From JACRLV01 sp045863555 (GTDB lineage Bacteria > Planctomycetota > Phycisphaerae > UBA1845 > Fen-1342), in NCBI GenBank assembly GCA_045863555.1, contig BTUU01000006.1, forward strand, positions 248,001-312,000: a DNA stretch of 64,000 bases, read 5' to 3'. The notes below the pieces were generated by a model that was given only the letters and a program-made list of their open reading frames with translations, did not search any database and was not told where the DNA came from. The translations under genes were made by a program, and so were the position numbers. The stretch's first letter is position 1, and every line of letters begins with the position of its first letter. Shown here one piece after another: positions 53,189 to 61,225 of this stretch.

Positions 53189-53230
53189 AGAACTGTCCCC
53201 GACCGCGTGCGCGATGTCTGAAACTTTGGG

Positions 53231-53297
53231 GGACCGGTATCCGACCGGTCTTTCCCCGTGAAGCCGCCCGCGAAGAAGACCGGTCGGAGACCGGTCC
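53231..53297. repeat. Hairpin of the ACCGGTC repeat between sdhA and sdhB
   Basis: A 22-nt arm (53231-53252, GGACCGGTATCC...) pairs with 53276-53297 with a single mismatch; loop 23 nt. Each arm is itself an ACCGGT-n5-ACCGGT pair. A likely dispersed palindromic element sitting inside the sdh transcript, where it could lower sdhB relative to sdhA or protect the upstream mRNA. Confidence 0.8.
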
Positions 53298-53345
53298 TCC
53301 ACCGGGGCGGGCAGCATGCCGGCCCCACCCTGTACATCCAGCCCG

Positions 53346-55160
53346 CTATTTGTTCTCTTCGATCACCTGTTTCAATTCCGGCGGCGGCTCGATGACCGGC
53401 CGCTTCTCGACGATCATCGCGCCGTCCGGGCTCTTCCGGACAATGAGGTTGTACCTGCCCCACTCGGCCGTTTTTTCCGGGAAGTCCTCGCGGAAGTGTG
53501 CGCCGCGGCTTTCCTTGCGCTCGATCGCCGCGCGCGTGATGCACTCCGAGACCGTGAGCAGATGGCGCAGATCGAGCGCGGTGTGCCAGGCGGGGTTGTA
53601 CTGGCGATGGCCGTGCACGGCGACCTGCTCGGCGCGGTGGGCGATATGGCGGATTCCGTCCAGCGCCTGGAGCATCTCCTCTTCCTGCCGGACGATTCCG
53701 ACCAGTCGCTGCATCGACTCCTGTAGCTCGTGCTGAAGATCGAACGGATTGAGGCCGTGCGACTTGTTCTCATAGGGCGCGAGCGCGAGCCTGGTCGCCG
53801 CAGCCACCTGCGCGTCGTCGACCTTCGTCGCGCCGTTCTTCTTCGCGTACTCCGCCGCGTAGAGTCCCGCCCGCTGGCCGAAGACGATCAGGTCGCTGAG
53901 CGAGTTGCCGCCGAGGCGGTTCGCCCCGTGCAGGCCGGCCGCGACTTCGCCCGCGGCGAAGAGGCCGGGCACGCAGGACATCTGGGTCTCGGCGTCGACG
54001 CGGACGCCGCCCATCATGTAATGCGTCGTCGGGCCGACTTCCATCGGCTCCTTCGTGATGTCGAGATCGGCCAGTTCCTTGAACTGGTGGTACATGCTGG
54101 GGAGCTTTTTCCTGATATGCGCTTCGGCGTTCGGGATTTTCTCCTGGATCCAGGCGATGTCGAGGAACACGCCGCCGTGCGGGCTGCCGCGGCCGGATTT
54201 CACCTCGCGGTTGATGCAGCGTGCGACGTGATCGCGCGTGAGCAGTTCGGGCGGGCGGTTCGCATTCTTGTCGCCGCGGACGTAGCGCCAGCCTTCCTCG
54301 GCGTCCTTGGCGGTCTGGTTGCGGTAGTTCTCCGGGATGTCGCTGAACATGAACCGCTCGCCCTTGTTGTTCAGCAGACGGCCGCCCTCGCCGCGCACGC
54401 CCTCGGTGACGAGGATGCCGCGCACGCTGGGCGGCCAGACCATGCCGGTCGGGTGGAACTGGACGAACTCCATGTCGAGCATTTCCGCGCCGGCGTGATA
54501 GGCGAGCGAGTGTCCGTCGCCGGTGCCTTCCCAACTGTTGCTGGTGATCTGGAAGCAGCGGCCGATGCCGCCGGTGGCGAGGACGATCGCTTTGGCCTGG
54601 AAGACGTGGAAGTAGCCGAATTCGCGGTCGTAGGCGAGGACGCCGGAGACGCGGTCGCCGTCCTTGAGGAGTGTGACGACCGTGTACTCCATGAAGACTT
54701 CCATGCCGGTGTGAATGCCGTGATCCTGGAGCGTCCGGATGAGTTCGAGGCCGGTGCGGTCGCCGACGTGGGCGAGGCGCGGGTAACGATGGCCGCCGAA
54801 GTTCCGCTGGAGGATGCGGCCGTCCTTGGTGCGGTCGAAGACTGCGCCCCAGGCTTCGAGTTCGCGGACGCGCTCGGGGGCTTCCCGGGCGTGGAGTTCG
54901 GCCATGCGCGGGTTGTTCAGGTATTGCCCGCCGCGCATGGTGTCGGCGAAGTGCACCTTCCAGTTGTCGCGTTCGTCGACGTTGGCCATCGCGGCGGCCA
55001 TGCCGCCCTCGGCCATGACGGTGTGGGCCTTGCCGAGGAGGGACTTGGTAAGCACGCCGACGGAGACGCCCTGGGCCGAGGCTTCGATGGCGGCGCGCAG
55101 GCCCGCGCCGCCGGCGCCGATGATGAGGACATCGTGCGAATGCGAGCGATATTCAGCCAT
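53346..55160 (-). CDS. sdhA: Succinate dehydrogenase flavoprotein subunit
   Basis: 604 aa. FAD-binding VLIIGAGGAGLRAAIEA, covalent-flavin region AHTVMAEGGMAAAM, NFGGHRYPRLAHVGDRTG, MEFVQFHPTG, the active-site TEGVRGEGGRLLNNKGERFM and GLFAAGEVAAGLHGANRLGGNSL. It oxidises succinate to fumarate in complex II. Its ATG directly follows the sdhC stop (TAGATG), so the subunits are translationally coupled. Confidence 0.96.
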   Translation of the reverse strand: MAEYRSHSHDVLIIGAGGAGLRAAIEASAQGVSVGVLTKSLLGKAHTVMAEGGMAAAMANVDERDNWKVHFADTMRGGQYLNNPRMAELHAREAPERVRELEAWGAVFDRTKDGRILQRNFGGHRYPRLAHVGDRTGLELIRTLQDHGIHTGMEVFMEYTVVTLLKDGDRVSGVLAYDREFGYFHVFQAKAIVLATGGIGRCFQITSNSWEGTGDGHSLAYHAGAEMLDMEFVQFHPTGMVWPPSVRGILVTEGVRGEGGRLLNNKGERFMFSDIPENYRNQTAKDAEEGWRYVRGDKNANRPPELLTRDHVARCINREVKSGRGSPHGGVFLDIAWIQEKIPNAEAHIRKKLPSMYHQFKELADLDITKEPMEVGPTTHYMMGGVRVDAETQMSCVPGLFAAGEVAAGLHGANRLGGNSLSDLIVFGQRAGLYAAEYAKKNGATKVDDAQVAAATRLALAPYENKSHGLNPFDLQHELQESMQRLVGIVRQEEEMLQALDGIRHIAHRAEQVAVHGHRQYNPAWHTALDLRHLLTVSECITRAAIERKESRGAHFREDFPEKTAEWGRYNLIVRKSPDGAMIVEKRPVIEPPPELKQVIEENK

Positions 55161-55967
55161 CTAGAGAATCCTCAGGTCGGACCAGGCGCCGGTGGAGAGC
55201 ATGTAGATGTACAGGTCGGAGAACGCGACCCAGAAAAGGCTGATCCAGGCGAAGAGCATGTGGCGCTGGTTGAGGGAACTGACGCACTCGTAGCACTTCC
55301 GCTGGCGGTCGGACATCGTGTCGCGATAGCCGCCGACTAGGTGGCGGAGCGAGTGGCAGCCGAGCGTGTAGGCGCCGAGAAATACCACGTTGAGCGTCAG
55401 AACAATCGTGCCGACGCCGATCCCGAGTGTTTTGCTCCCGTCCGGCTTGATAAACCAGAGCGCCGACCAGGCATCCCACGCGAGGATGAGCAGGAAAATC
55501 AGCGCCACGTAGAGGAAGTAGCGGTGCAGGTTCTGGAGGATCAGCGGCAGAGTCCGCTCGCCCCAGTAGGTCTTGCGCGGCTCGCCGACCGCACAGGCCG
55601 GCGGATCGGCCCAGAAGCCCTTGTAGTACGCGCCGCGATAGTAGTAGCACGTGAGCCGAAATCCCGCAGGCGCCCACAGAATCAGCGCGGCCGGCGAGAA
55701 GAAGAGCCAGCCCGGCCACCACGCGGGCTTCGGGCCGAACCAGGCGTGGATCGATTCTCCCCAGAGCTCCGGCGAGTAGAACGGCGACAGGTAGTGGGCG
55801 CCCTGGCCTTCGTAGTGGTAATGGCTGCCCTGGAAGACGCGGATGTTGGCGTAGACGAGGAACGCGCCGAGCACGAGCACGACACTGAGGGGTTGCAGCC
55901 ACCAGGCGTCGGTTCTCGACGTGCGGCCAAACCCCCGCTGCGGAAGCGGGACGACGCGATCGCTCAT
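55161..55967 (-). CDS. sdhC: Succinate dehydrogenase membrane anchor (actinobacterial Sdh1C-like)
   Basis: 268 aa, about five to six transmembrane segments. Characteristic blocks: TCYYYRGAYYKGFWADPPACAVGEPRK, LILQNLHRYFLYVALIFLLIL and LGCHSLRHLVGG with heme-ligand His candidates. This long single-subunit anchor resembles the hydrophobic subunit of mycobacterial Sdh1 rather than the short SdhC/D pair. Start MSDRVVPLPQ at 55967, GGAG at 7 nt. First gene of the sdhCAB operon. Confidence 0.88.
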   Translation of the reverse strand: MSDRVVPLPQRGFGRTSRTDAWWLQPLSVVLVLGAFLVYANIRVFQGSHYHYEGQGAHYLSPFYSPELWGESIHAWFGPKPAWWPGWLFFSPAALILWAPAGFRLTCYYYRGAYYKGFWADPPACAVGEPRKTYWGERTLPLILQNLHRYFLYVALIFLLILAWDAWSALWFIKPDGSKTLGIGVGTIVLTLNVVFLGAYTLGCHSLRHLVGGYRDTMSDRQRKCYECVSSLNQRHMLFAWISLFWVAFSDLYIYMLSTGAWSDLRIL

Positions 55968-56276
55968 GGACGACTCCGCGGTGAGAAGGGAACCCGAACG
56001 GGTGGATAGCATAGCTTTCCATCCCCAGGATTCCAGTAACGGGATGCGATTCGGCGATCGGTGGTGCGGTCGCCGGCTGTCCCGGCCGTTTGGTCGCTCG
56101 GGTGGGCGGCGGCGAACGCTGGAAAGGTCGAAGATTCGGCGTTCCGGAACGAATACGCGGGGCGCCCCAGCGCGCCGGAACGCGTCGGCGCCGTGCGCGG
56201 GGCGTCCGCGGCGGCCGGCCGGTCGCGAAACGGCTCGGATTTGTAACTCCGGCCGTGCGGTAAAGGGGGTACACTC
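55968..56276. other. Divergent spacer between sdhC and the kinase locus
   Basis: 309 nt without a gene. It must carry the promoter of the sdh operon and that of the 56277 gene. No box pair is convincing to me. Confidence 0.5.
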
Positions 56277-56696
56277 ATGGAGATGGAAGCTCCCGGCGGT
56301 GGCGGAATTCTGAGCCGGCTGTCCGAGAAGGTGCTCGGCTGGATCGCACTGGCGATCGTCGTGCTCCTGGGGATCGCCATCTACCAGATGCCCGCCGACA
56401 CGAAATCGGCGATCTGGAGCGGATTCTGGCGGTCGGTGGTCTGGTTTTTGCTAGCCGCGGGCGTGCCGTGGACGGCGGCGCTGTTCATCCGGCGGGTCGT
56501 GCAATTCGGCACGAACTGGGCGGGGATCGGCCTCATCGCCGGGTTCACGCTGGCGGATGTGCTGCTGGGAATCTCCCTCATGACCGTCTGGCCGAGCGGC
56601 GCGTGGGCATGGGCGGCGACGATCGCGGCCGTAAGCGTGGCCGGGATTTATAATTACCTTGTCTGCGAGTACCTGGCGGAGCGCAGTGGATTGTGA
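56277..56696 (+). CDS. Small four-helix membrane protein, first gene of the kinase/ESCRT-like locus
   Basis: 139 aa. An amphipathic-looking N-terminus (ILSRLSEKVLG) then four hydrophobic segments (WIALAIVVLLGIAIYQM; SVVWFLLAAGVPWTAALFI; WAGIGLIAGFTLADVLLGISL; WAATIAAVSVAGIYNYLV). No known domain. It ends 10 nt before the kinase gene, so they form one operon. It could be the membrane partner or sensor of the locus; this is inference from position. Confidence 0.72.
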   Translation: MEMEAPGGGGILSRLSEKVLGWIALAIVVLLGIAIYQMPADTKSAIWSGFWRSVVWFLLAAGVPWTAALFIRRVVQFGTNWAGIGLIAGFTLADVLLGISLMTVWPSGAWAWAATIAAVSVAGIYNYLVCEYLAERSGL

Positions 56697-56706
56697 GGGC
56701 CGGAGC

Positions 56707-57783
56707 ATGATGAGCAGTTATCAACCGGGCCTGCGGATCAGCGAATACCTGCTCGAGGAGCGGATCGGCGTCGGTTCGTTCGGCGAAGTGTGGAAGGCCC
56801 GGCATCACGTCTGGGAGAGCGAACACGTCGCGATCAAGCTGCCGACAGAGCCGGAATATGTCCGGTATCTGCAGCGCGAAGGGATCGTCGTTCACGGGTT
56901 GCGGCATCCGAACGTCGTTCGCGTGCTCGGGCTCGATCCGTACGCCGAGAACCCGTACCTGGTCATGGAACTGGTGCGCGGGCCGGCGCTGCGGCAGGTG
57001 CTCGACGAGAACAAGAAGGGCCTTGCGGTCGTTCACGCTACGAAGCTGCTCGCCGGCGTGCTGCACGGCGTCTCCGCTGCGCATGCGGCCGGCGTGCTCC
57101 ATCGCGATCTGAAGCCGGGAAATGTGCTGCTGGATCTGAACGGCCGGGGAATTTCGGAGCTTGAAATCGCGGATGTGAAGGTCGGCGACTTCGGGCTGGG
57201 CCTCAAGAGCGTGGATTCGCTGCGATCGGTCGTGCAGTCGGCGTCGATCGACCGGGAGAACAAGCTGGTCGGCACGCTGGCGTACATGGCGCCGGAACTG
57301 CGGGACGGCCACGGCAAGGCGGACGCGCGGAGCGACCTGTACTCGATCGGCGTGATGCTCTTCGAAATGCTGACCGGCGAGCGGCCGGCGGGGGCGGAAC
57401 TGCCGAGTTCGCTGCGGAGCGAGACGCCGCGCTGGCTGGATGAGATTTTTCAGCGGCTGTATGCCCGGTATGACCGGCGGTTTGAGTCGGCGGATGCGGT
57501 GCTGGCGCAGTTGCAGGCGGGCATGCGCGTGTCGCCGCCGCCGGTGCCGAATTCGGGCACGGCGCGCGTGCCGCCGCCGATCGTCGGGCGCAGCGGGGCG
57601 ACACAACACGAGCGATGCAGCAGTTGCGGGGCGCCGTGCGAGGCGGACGACCAATTCTGCACGCTCTGCGGGCATCAGCTTGTGGGTCAGATCCGGCGGT
57701 GTCGCTGCGGGGCGTACCCGGGGCCGCGGGATCAGTTCTGCATTCTGTGTGGGGAGTCGTTGACGAGTGCGGTGGGGGCATAG
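56707..57783 (+). CDS. Ser/Thr protein kinase with C-terminal zinc ribbons
   Basis: 358 aa. An intact Hanks-type kinase: glycine loop ERIGVGSFGEVWKA, VAIKLP Lys, catalytic HRDLKPGNVLL, VGDFGLGLKS and GTLAYMAPEL. After a Pro-rich linker (about 285-310) come two short zinc-ribbon units, CSSCGAPCEADDQFCTLCG and CRCGAYPGPRDQFCILCG. No transmembrane segment, unlike typical PknB-type receptors, so it is probably cytosolic and recruited by its zinc ribbons or by the small membrane protein upstream. A REP palindrome follows its stop. Confidence 0.93.
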   Translation: MMSSYQPGLRISEYLLEERIGVGSFGEVWKARHHVWESEHVAIKLPTEPEYVRYLQREGIVVHGLRHPNVVRVLGLDPYAENPYLVMELVRGPALRQVLDENKKGLAVVHATKLLAGVLHGVSAAHAAGVLHRDLKPGNVLLDLNGRGISELEIADVKVGDFGLGLKSVDSLRSVVQSASIDRENKLVGTLAYMAPELRDGHGKADARSDLYSIGVMLFEMLTGERPAGAELPSSLRSETPRWLDEIFQRLYARYDRRFESADAVLAQLQAGMRVSPPPVPNSGTARVPPPIVGRSGATQHERCSSCGAPCEADDQFCTLCGHQLVGQIRRCRCGAYPGPRDQFCILCGESLTSAVGA

Positions 57784-57794
57784 CGGCATGGGTG

Positions 57795-57826
57795 GCATGC
57801 TTTCGCGGTACTCCGCGTAAACACGG
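57795..57826. repeat. REP-like palindrome, copy 5 (degraded arm)
   Basis: The left arm GCATGCTT and core TCGCGG-TACT-CCGCGT are exact, and the GGGTG lead is kept; the right arm has drifted (AAACACGG). It lies between the kinase gene and the winged-helix/ESCRT-like gene. Confidence 0.82.
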
Positions 57827-57881
57827 CGTGCACAGGGTCGGTCCCGTCCACTCTGGCGCGCGAGAGCGAAAAGGTGCGAAT

Positions 57882-57898
57882 GGTGGGCTGAGCCCACC
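57882..57898. repeat. GGTGGGCTGAGCCCACC dispersed palindrome
   Basis: 8-bp arms around a single base, followed by CTACAAG and then directly the ATG at 57906. A related unit (GGGTTGAGCCCACCCTACA) is at 61098-61116. Known-looking interspersed element of this type of genome. It replaces the ribosome-binding region of the next gene. Confidence 0.75.
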
Positions 57899-57905
57899 CT
57901 ACAAG

Positions 57906-59384
57906 ATGGACGAGCGATCGCGACACCGGCAGTTCGAAGAGCAATTCCTCGCGCAGCTTCGCGCGCGGTCGCTGGCACTATTGCGCAAAACGCTGCCGGC
58001 CGACGTCGTGATGGCCTATCCGACGGGCGAGGGCATCGACAGCGTACGGGCTGAACTCAGCCGGCTGGGCGTGTATGACCGCGACGCCACCGAGACACTC
58101 GCGGGCACGCGCTCGCTCGAAGTCTTTTTCAAGAAGAAGCGCCTGGGCGGGCTGTTTCACCAGGCGGTTTCGCGCATCCGCGTCCGCGTCCTCGCACCGA
58201 TCGAGCCGCTGCTCAAGGGCGAGCGGCCGGGTGCGGTCGGCCGCGAAGAAGTGCTCGACGCGCTGGCACGCTACGAGCTGCTGCCGCGACGCGACCGCCC
58301 CACCGGCATCATCTTCGCCAGCGCGACCGGTTTTTCGCCGGAGGCGCGGGCGCTGGCGGAGGGCTCCGGTTTTCCGACGCTGGTGCTCATGGGCGGGCGC
58401 GAGGACGGCGGCTGGGACGTCGCGATGCCGCAGCGCGTGCGGAATTCGCCGTGGGCGCGGCTGTTCGAACTCGAATCGCAGGATGACCGCCTGCGCCGGC
58501 TGTTTCATCACCTGAACTCGAACGCACACCTCGTGGATTCGCGCGGGCTGTCGATGCGCGAGCTGTCCGACAAGCTCGGGCTGCCGCGCGGCGAGGTCGA
58601 GCAGCTTGTCCGTCAGGCCTGCCGCACGGAGCCGCGGCTGATGACGGTCGTTCACGAGGGGTCTGTGCACATCGCCCGTACGCCGCTGGCGGAGGAGGGC
58701 TCACCGATGGGAATGTGGAGTCGTGTTCGCAAGCTGCTGGGCTTCAAGCCGTCGGTCGCCGAGCGCGTCCGGGAGATGACGATCCAGCGCGTGCGGATCG
58801 AGCAGGAGCGGCACGAGGTCGACCAGAAGACGGAGATCCTCGAGACGCAGGAGCGCGAGGCGCTCAAGAACGGCGCGGAGGCGAAAAGCGATGCCGAGCG
58901 CAAGCAGATCGCAGGCAAGCTGGTTCGCGTCCGCACGGAGCTGAAGCGGTTTCGCGCCCAGGCGCAGAACCTGACAAACGCACTCGACGTCATCGGCACG
59001 CACATCCACCATCTGACGCTGGCCGAGCAGAACAAGCGGCTGGAGCTGCCGAAGGCCGAGGATCTCACGCGCGAGGCGGCGACGGCCGAGCAGACGGCGG
59101 CGGAGCTGGCGGCGAACGCGGAGCTGGCGCGGAGCATCGAGGTCGGGGCGGCGACGCCGATGATGGAAGAGGAGATGTCGGCGATTTTTGAGGAATTCAA
59201 GCAGGCGGCGGACGAAAAGGCGACGTCGCAGGCGGGTTCGAAGGCGGGCGAGGCGGCCGCGGCTCCCACGGCGGGTTCGCAGCGCGACAGCCGTCAGCCG
59301 GCGACGCCGGACCGTGCACCGGCGGCCCGGAGTTCGCCGCCGCCGGTGCCGGAGAAGCGTGAGGCGCGGCCGGAGGTGAGCTGA
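57906..59384 (+). CDS. Winged-helix protein with C-terminal ESCRT-III-like coiled-coil domain
   Basis: 492 aa. Unrecognised alpha/beta region (1-195); a winged-helix-like segment (213-258: LSMRELSDKLGLPRGEVEQLVRQ, then TVVHEGSVHIAR); an ESCRT-III-like region (270-440) with N-tip MWSRVRKLLGF, basic helix 1 (TIQRVRIEQERHEVDQKTEIL), the loop LKNGAEAKSDAERKQIAGKL, helix 2 (RVRTELKRFRAQAQNLTNAL) and the Met-rich amphipathic EEEMSAIFEEFKQA; then a Pro/Ala-rich tail. In CHMP7 winged helices also precede an ESCRT-III core. The similarity is by pattern and not tested by search. The start lies directly after a dispersed repeat and has no ribosome site. Confidence 0.7.
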   Translation: MDERSRHRQFEEQFLAQLRARSLALLRKTLPADVVMAYPTGEGIDSVRAELSRLGVYDRDATETLAGTRSLEVFFKKKRLGGLFHQAVSRIRVRVLAPIEPLLKGERPGAVGREEVLDALARYELLPRRDRPTGIIFASATGFSPEARALAEGSGFPTLVLMGGREDGGWDVAMPQRVRNSPWARLFELESQDDRLRRLFHHLNSNAHLVDSRGLSMRELSDKLGLPRGEVEQLVRQACRTEPRLMTVVHEGSVHIARTPLAEEGSPMGMWSRVRKLLGFKPSVAERVREMTIQRVRIEQERHEVDQKTEILETQEREALKNGAEAKSDAERKQIAGKLVRVRTELKRFRAQAQNLTNALDVIGTHIHHLTLAEQNKRLELPKAEDLTREAATAEQTAAELAANAELARSIEVGAATPMMEEEMSAIFEEFKQAADEKATSQAGSKAGEAAAAPTAGSQRDSRQPATPDRAPAARSSPPPVPEKREARPEVS

Positions 59385-59422
59385 GGCGGTGAAAGGTGAA
59401 AAGTGAAAGGGCGGGCGTGCTG

Positions 59423-59659
59423 ATGTATTGCGGCAGAGCGAGCGTCGTGCTGGCTGTGTTGACCGTGGTGTGTCTCTTCGTCTCCGCGTGGTACTCGCCG
59501 GATGCGCCGCAGGATCGGCTCGAAGCAACCGGAATGTCGGGGGCAGGAGTTGCTGGCTGGGCATCGCTGGCGTTCGCGATTGCATGTGTGGCAAGTTCGG
59601 TTCGGGACTTCCGTCGCGAGAGGCTAAACCGCCTCCCCAATAACGATAGCCGCGTTTGA
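59423..59659 (+). CDS. Small two-helix membrane protein
   Basis: 78 aa. Two hydrophobic segments (ASVVLAVLTVVCLFVSAWY and GVAGWASLAFAIACVASSV) and a basic C-terminus. Unknown. It lies just after a low-complexity GTGAAAGGTGAAAAGTGAAA stretch. ATG 59423 chosen; a GTG within the repeat is possible. Moderate support only. Confidence 0.5.
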   Translation: MYCGRASVVLAVLTVVCLFVSAWYSPDAPQDRLEATGMSGAGVAGWASLAFAIACVASSVRDFRRERLNRLPNNDSRV

Positions 59660-59669
59660 AAGGGACGTC

Positions 59670-60056
59670 GTGATTCGCAGCGATTCAGCATCGATGAAGA
59701 CCGCCGTCGACCCGCTCGAGATCCCCTTCCGTGCGCCGGTCGACGATGCACTGATTGCGCGGCTGGTCGAACGGATCCTCGAGACACGTCCCTGCACTTG
59801 CATCGTGCTGTTCGGTTCGCAGGCCTATGGGCAACCTACCGCTGACAGCGATGTCGACCTTCTCATCGTAAGTGAGGGGGCGGAAGAGACATTCAAGGTC
59901 GCCGCCGAACTGTACTATGCGCTGAGCCCGCGAGATTTCGGCATCGACCTCGTCGTCATGACGCCGGCGAAATTTCACGAACGGCGAAAGAAGTTCGATC
60001 CGTTCTTCCAGGAAATCACGACGAAGGGGCATGTGCTGTATGGCGCTCTCCCCTGA
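59670..60056 (+). CDS. MNT-type nucleotidyltransferase (antitoxin of MNT-HEPN pair)
   Basis: 128 aa from GTG 59670 (AAGGGA 5 nt upstream; ATG 59694 also possible). The polymerase-beta-like motif VLFGSQAYGQPTADSDVDLLI carries GS and DxD metal ligands, and IDLVVMTP the third Asp position. MNT proteins neutralise HEPN ribonucleases by AMPylation of their active site. It overlaps the HEPN gene by 17 nt. Confidence 0.88.
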   Translation: MIRSDSASMKTAVDPLEIPFRAPVDDALIARLVERILETRPCTCIVLFGSQAYGQPTADSDVDLLIVSEGAEETFKVAAELYYALSPRDFGIDLVVMTPAKFHERRKKFDPFFQEITTKGHVLYGALP

Positions 60057-60426
60057 TGCCGTGGAGTGGATTGACCGCGCGGAAGCCGACGTGCGCGCGG
60101 TTCGCAAACTCGACTTGCCCGAAGATCGGCTCGTCATCGCATTTCACACGCAGCGGGCGGTCGAGAAATACCTGAAGGGAGTTCTCGTCAATGCGGGGTC
60201 GGCATTTCCAAAAATCCACGACTTGCTGGCGTTGATCGCGTTGTGCGCCAAGCTGGACGTCGAATTCGACACGGTCCGAGCCGCCGCGGCGACGCTTCAG
60301 CCGTTTGCCGTCGATGTTCGGTACCCTGGCCCGGCGCCGAGCGAAGCGGTCGTGCGCGGGGCGGTCGCGACGATGGAGCAGATCCGGACACTGTGCCGGC
60401 GGAAATTGGGATTGCCGTCGGTTTGA
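60040..60426 (+). CDS. HEPN-domain protein (toxin of MNT-HEPN pair)
   Basis: 128 aa. Helical: WIDRAEADVRAVRKLDLPEDRLVIAFHTQRAVEKYLKGVLV, KIHDLLALIALCAKL, AVVRGAVATMEQIRTLCRRKL. The AFHxQxAVEKYLK...HDL pattern is that of the MNT-linked HEPN family; a clear RxxxxH ribonuclease motif is not obvious. ATG 60040 preferred over 60031 because AAGGGG is better spaced. The pair is an independent two-gene cassette placed inside the kinase/ESCRT-like locus. Confidence 0.85.
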   Translation: MALSPDAVEWIDRAEADVRAVRKLDLPEDRLVIAFHTQRAVEKYLKGVLVNAGSAFPKIHDLLALIALCAKLDVEFDTVRAAAATLQPFAVDVRYPGPAPSEAVVRGAVATMEQIRTLCRRKLGLPSV

Positions 60427-60460
60427 GACCACTGTCTCAACGGCTGGGATGGAGAGTTGC

Positions 60461-61225
60461 GTGCCGATTCGCCGATGTAAACTGAGCCGCAGGCGCCTGA
60501 TTGGCGCGACGATATTCTTTGTTCTCGGCTCGCTTCTCATCGCAAGTTACTGGGCGATCACACGGGGAATTCGATTAACAACCGCGGGCCCAACTTTCGA
60601 GCTCGTCGTCGGCGGAGGGACAACGCGAATTGTGTATTGTCCTCGATACGGCGGGAAGGACCCCGACTGGTCGATGGCGCTATTGCCGAACCCTCCACGA
60701 CGAACATCGATGCCACTGGTCATTGCAGCGGACGCTCCGCAGCCCGTGGTCGTTCCATCGACGTCGTCCCAACCGGCTATCCAGAATCGATTCTCGTTCG
60801 ATGGCCCATTCGACTGTGTCTGTTACCAACTCCCATACGGTAAGCGCGCCCGCCCAAATACGCGGCTGGACCTTCGGATGGCGCTGGTGCCAGGGTTCCG
60901 AGATTACTCCGTGCCAAGTGTCTGGCCGGGTGTCGTATCCCTGCTTCTCGGTCTGTTGATCGTATTCGTTGAACGTCGGCGTGTACGTTCTAGCACGCTC
61001 TGCCGCTGCGGTTACAACCTGACCGGGAACGTCTCCGGCGTCTGCCCGGAGTGCGGTACAGTGGTATCGTCCGAGTCGATCGCGCACGGCGGCGATGGAG
61101 GGTTGAGCCCACCCTACAGCTTCGGCGGCCCCCAGCTGAACCCGCAGCCCGTAAGCCCTGAACCCCGAACCCCTGAACCCTCACCAACCGTGCACTGTGC
61201 ACCGCGAACTGAGCACTCACCATGA
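60461..61225 (+). CDS. Membrane protein with CxCGYNLTGN zinc ribbon
   Basis: 254 aa from GTG 60461 (GGAG upstream; ATG 60449 also possible). One transmembrane segment near the N-terminus (LIGATIFFVLGSLLIASYWAI), an extracytoplasmic middle, a second transmembrane segment (SVWPGVVSLLLGLLIVFVERR), then the zinc ribbon CRCGYNLTGNVSGVCPECGT common in planctomycete membrane proteins. The last 40 residues read through dispersed repeats (GLSPPYSFGG; repeated PEPRTPEPS), so the end is repeat-derived. The stop overlaps the next start (ATGA). Confidence 0.68.
   Translation: MPIRRCKLSRRRLIGATIFFVLGSLLIASYWAITRGIRLTTAGPTFELVVGGGTTRIVYCPRYGGKDPDWSMALLPNPPRRTSMPLVIAADAPQPVVVPSTSSQPAIQNRFSFDGPFDCVCYQLPYGKRARPNTRLDLRMALVPGFRDYSVPSVWPGVVSLLLGLLIVFVERRRVRSSTLCRCGYNLTGNVSGVCPECGTVVSSESIAHGGDGGLSPPYSFGGPQLNPQPVSPEPRTPEPSPTVHCAPRTEHSP

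Noticed and set aside
25794..57826. CRISPR array
   Set aside because: The REP copies are widely scattered palindromes with no regular spacers and no cas genes.
57906..58490. Mrr-like nuclease domain at the N-terminus of the winged-helix/ESCRT-like protein
   Set aside because: GIIFASATGFSPEARALAEG recalls the end of Mrr-type domains, but the catalytic D...(E/Q)xK residues cannot be identified, so no function was assigned.
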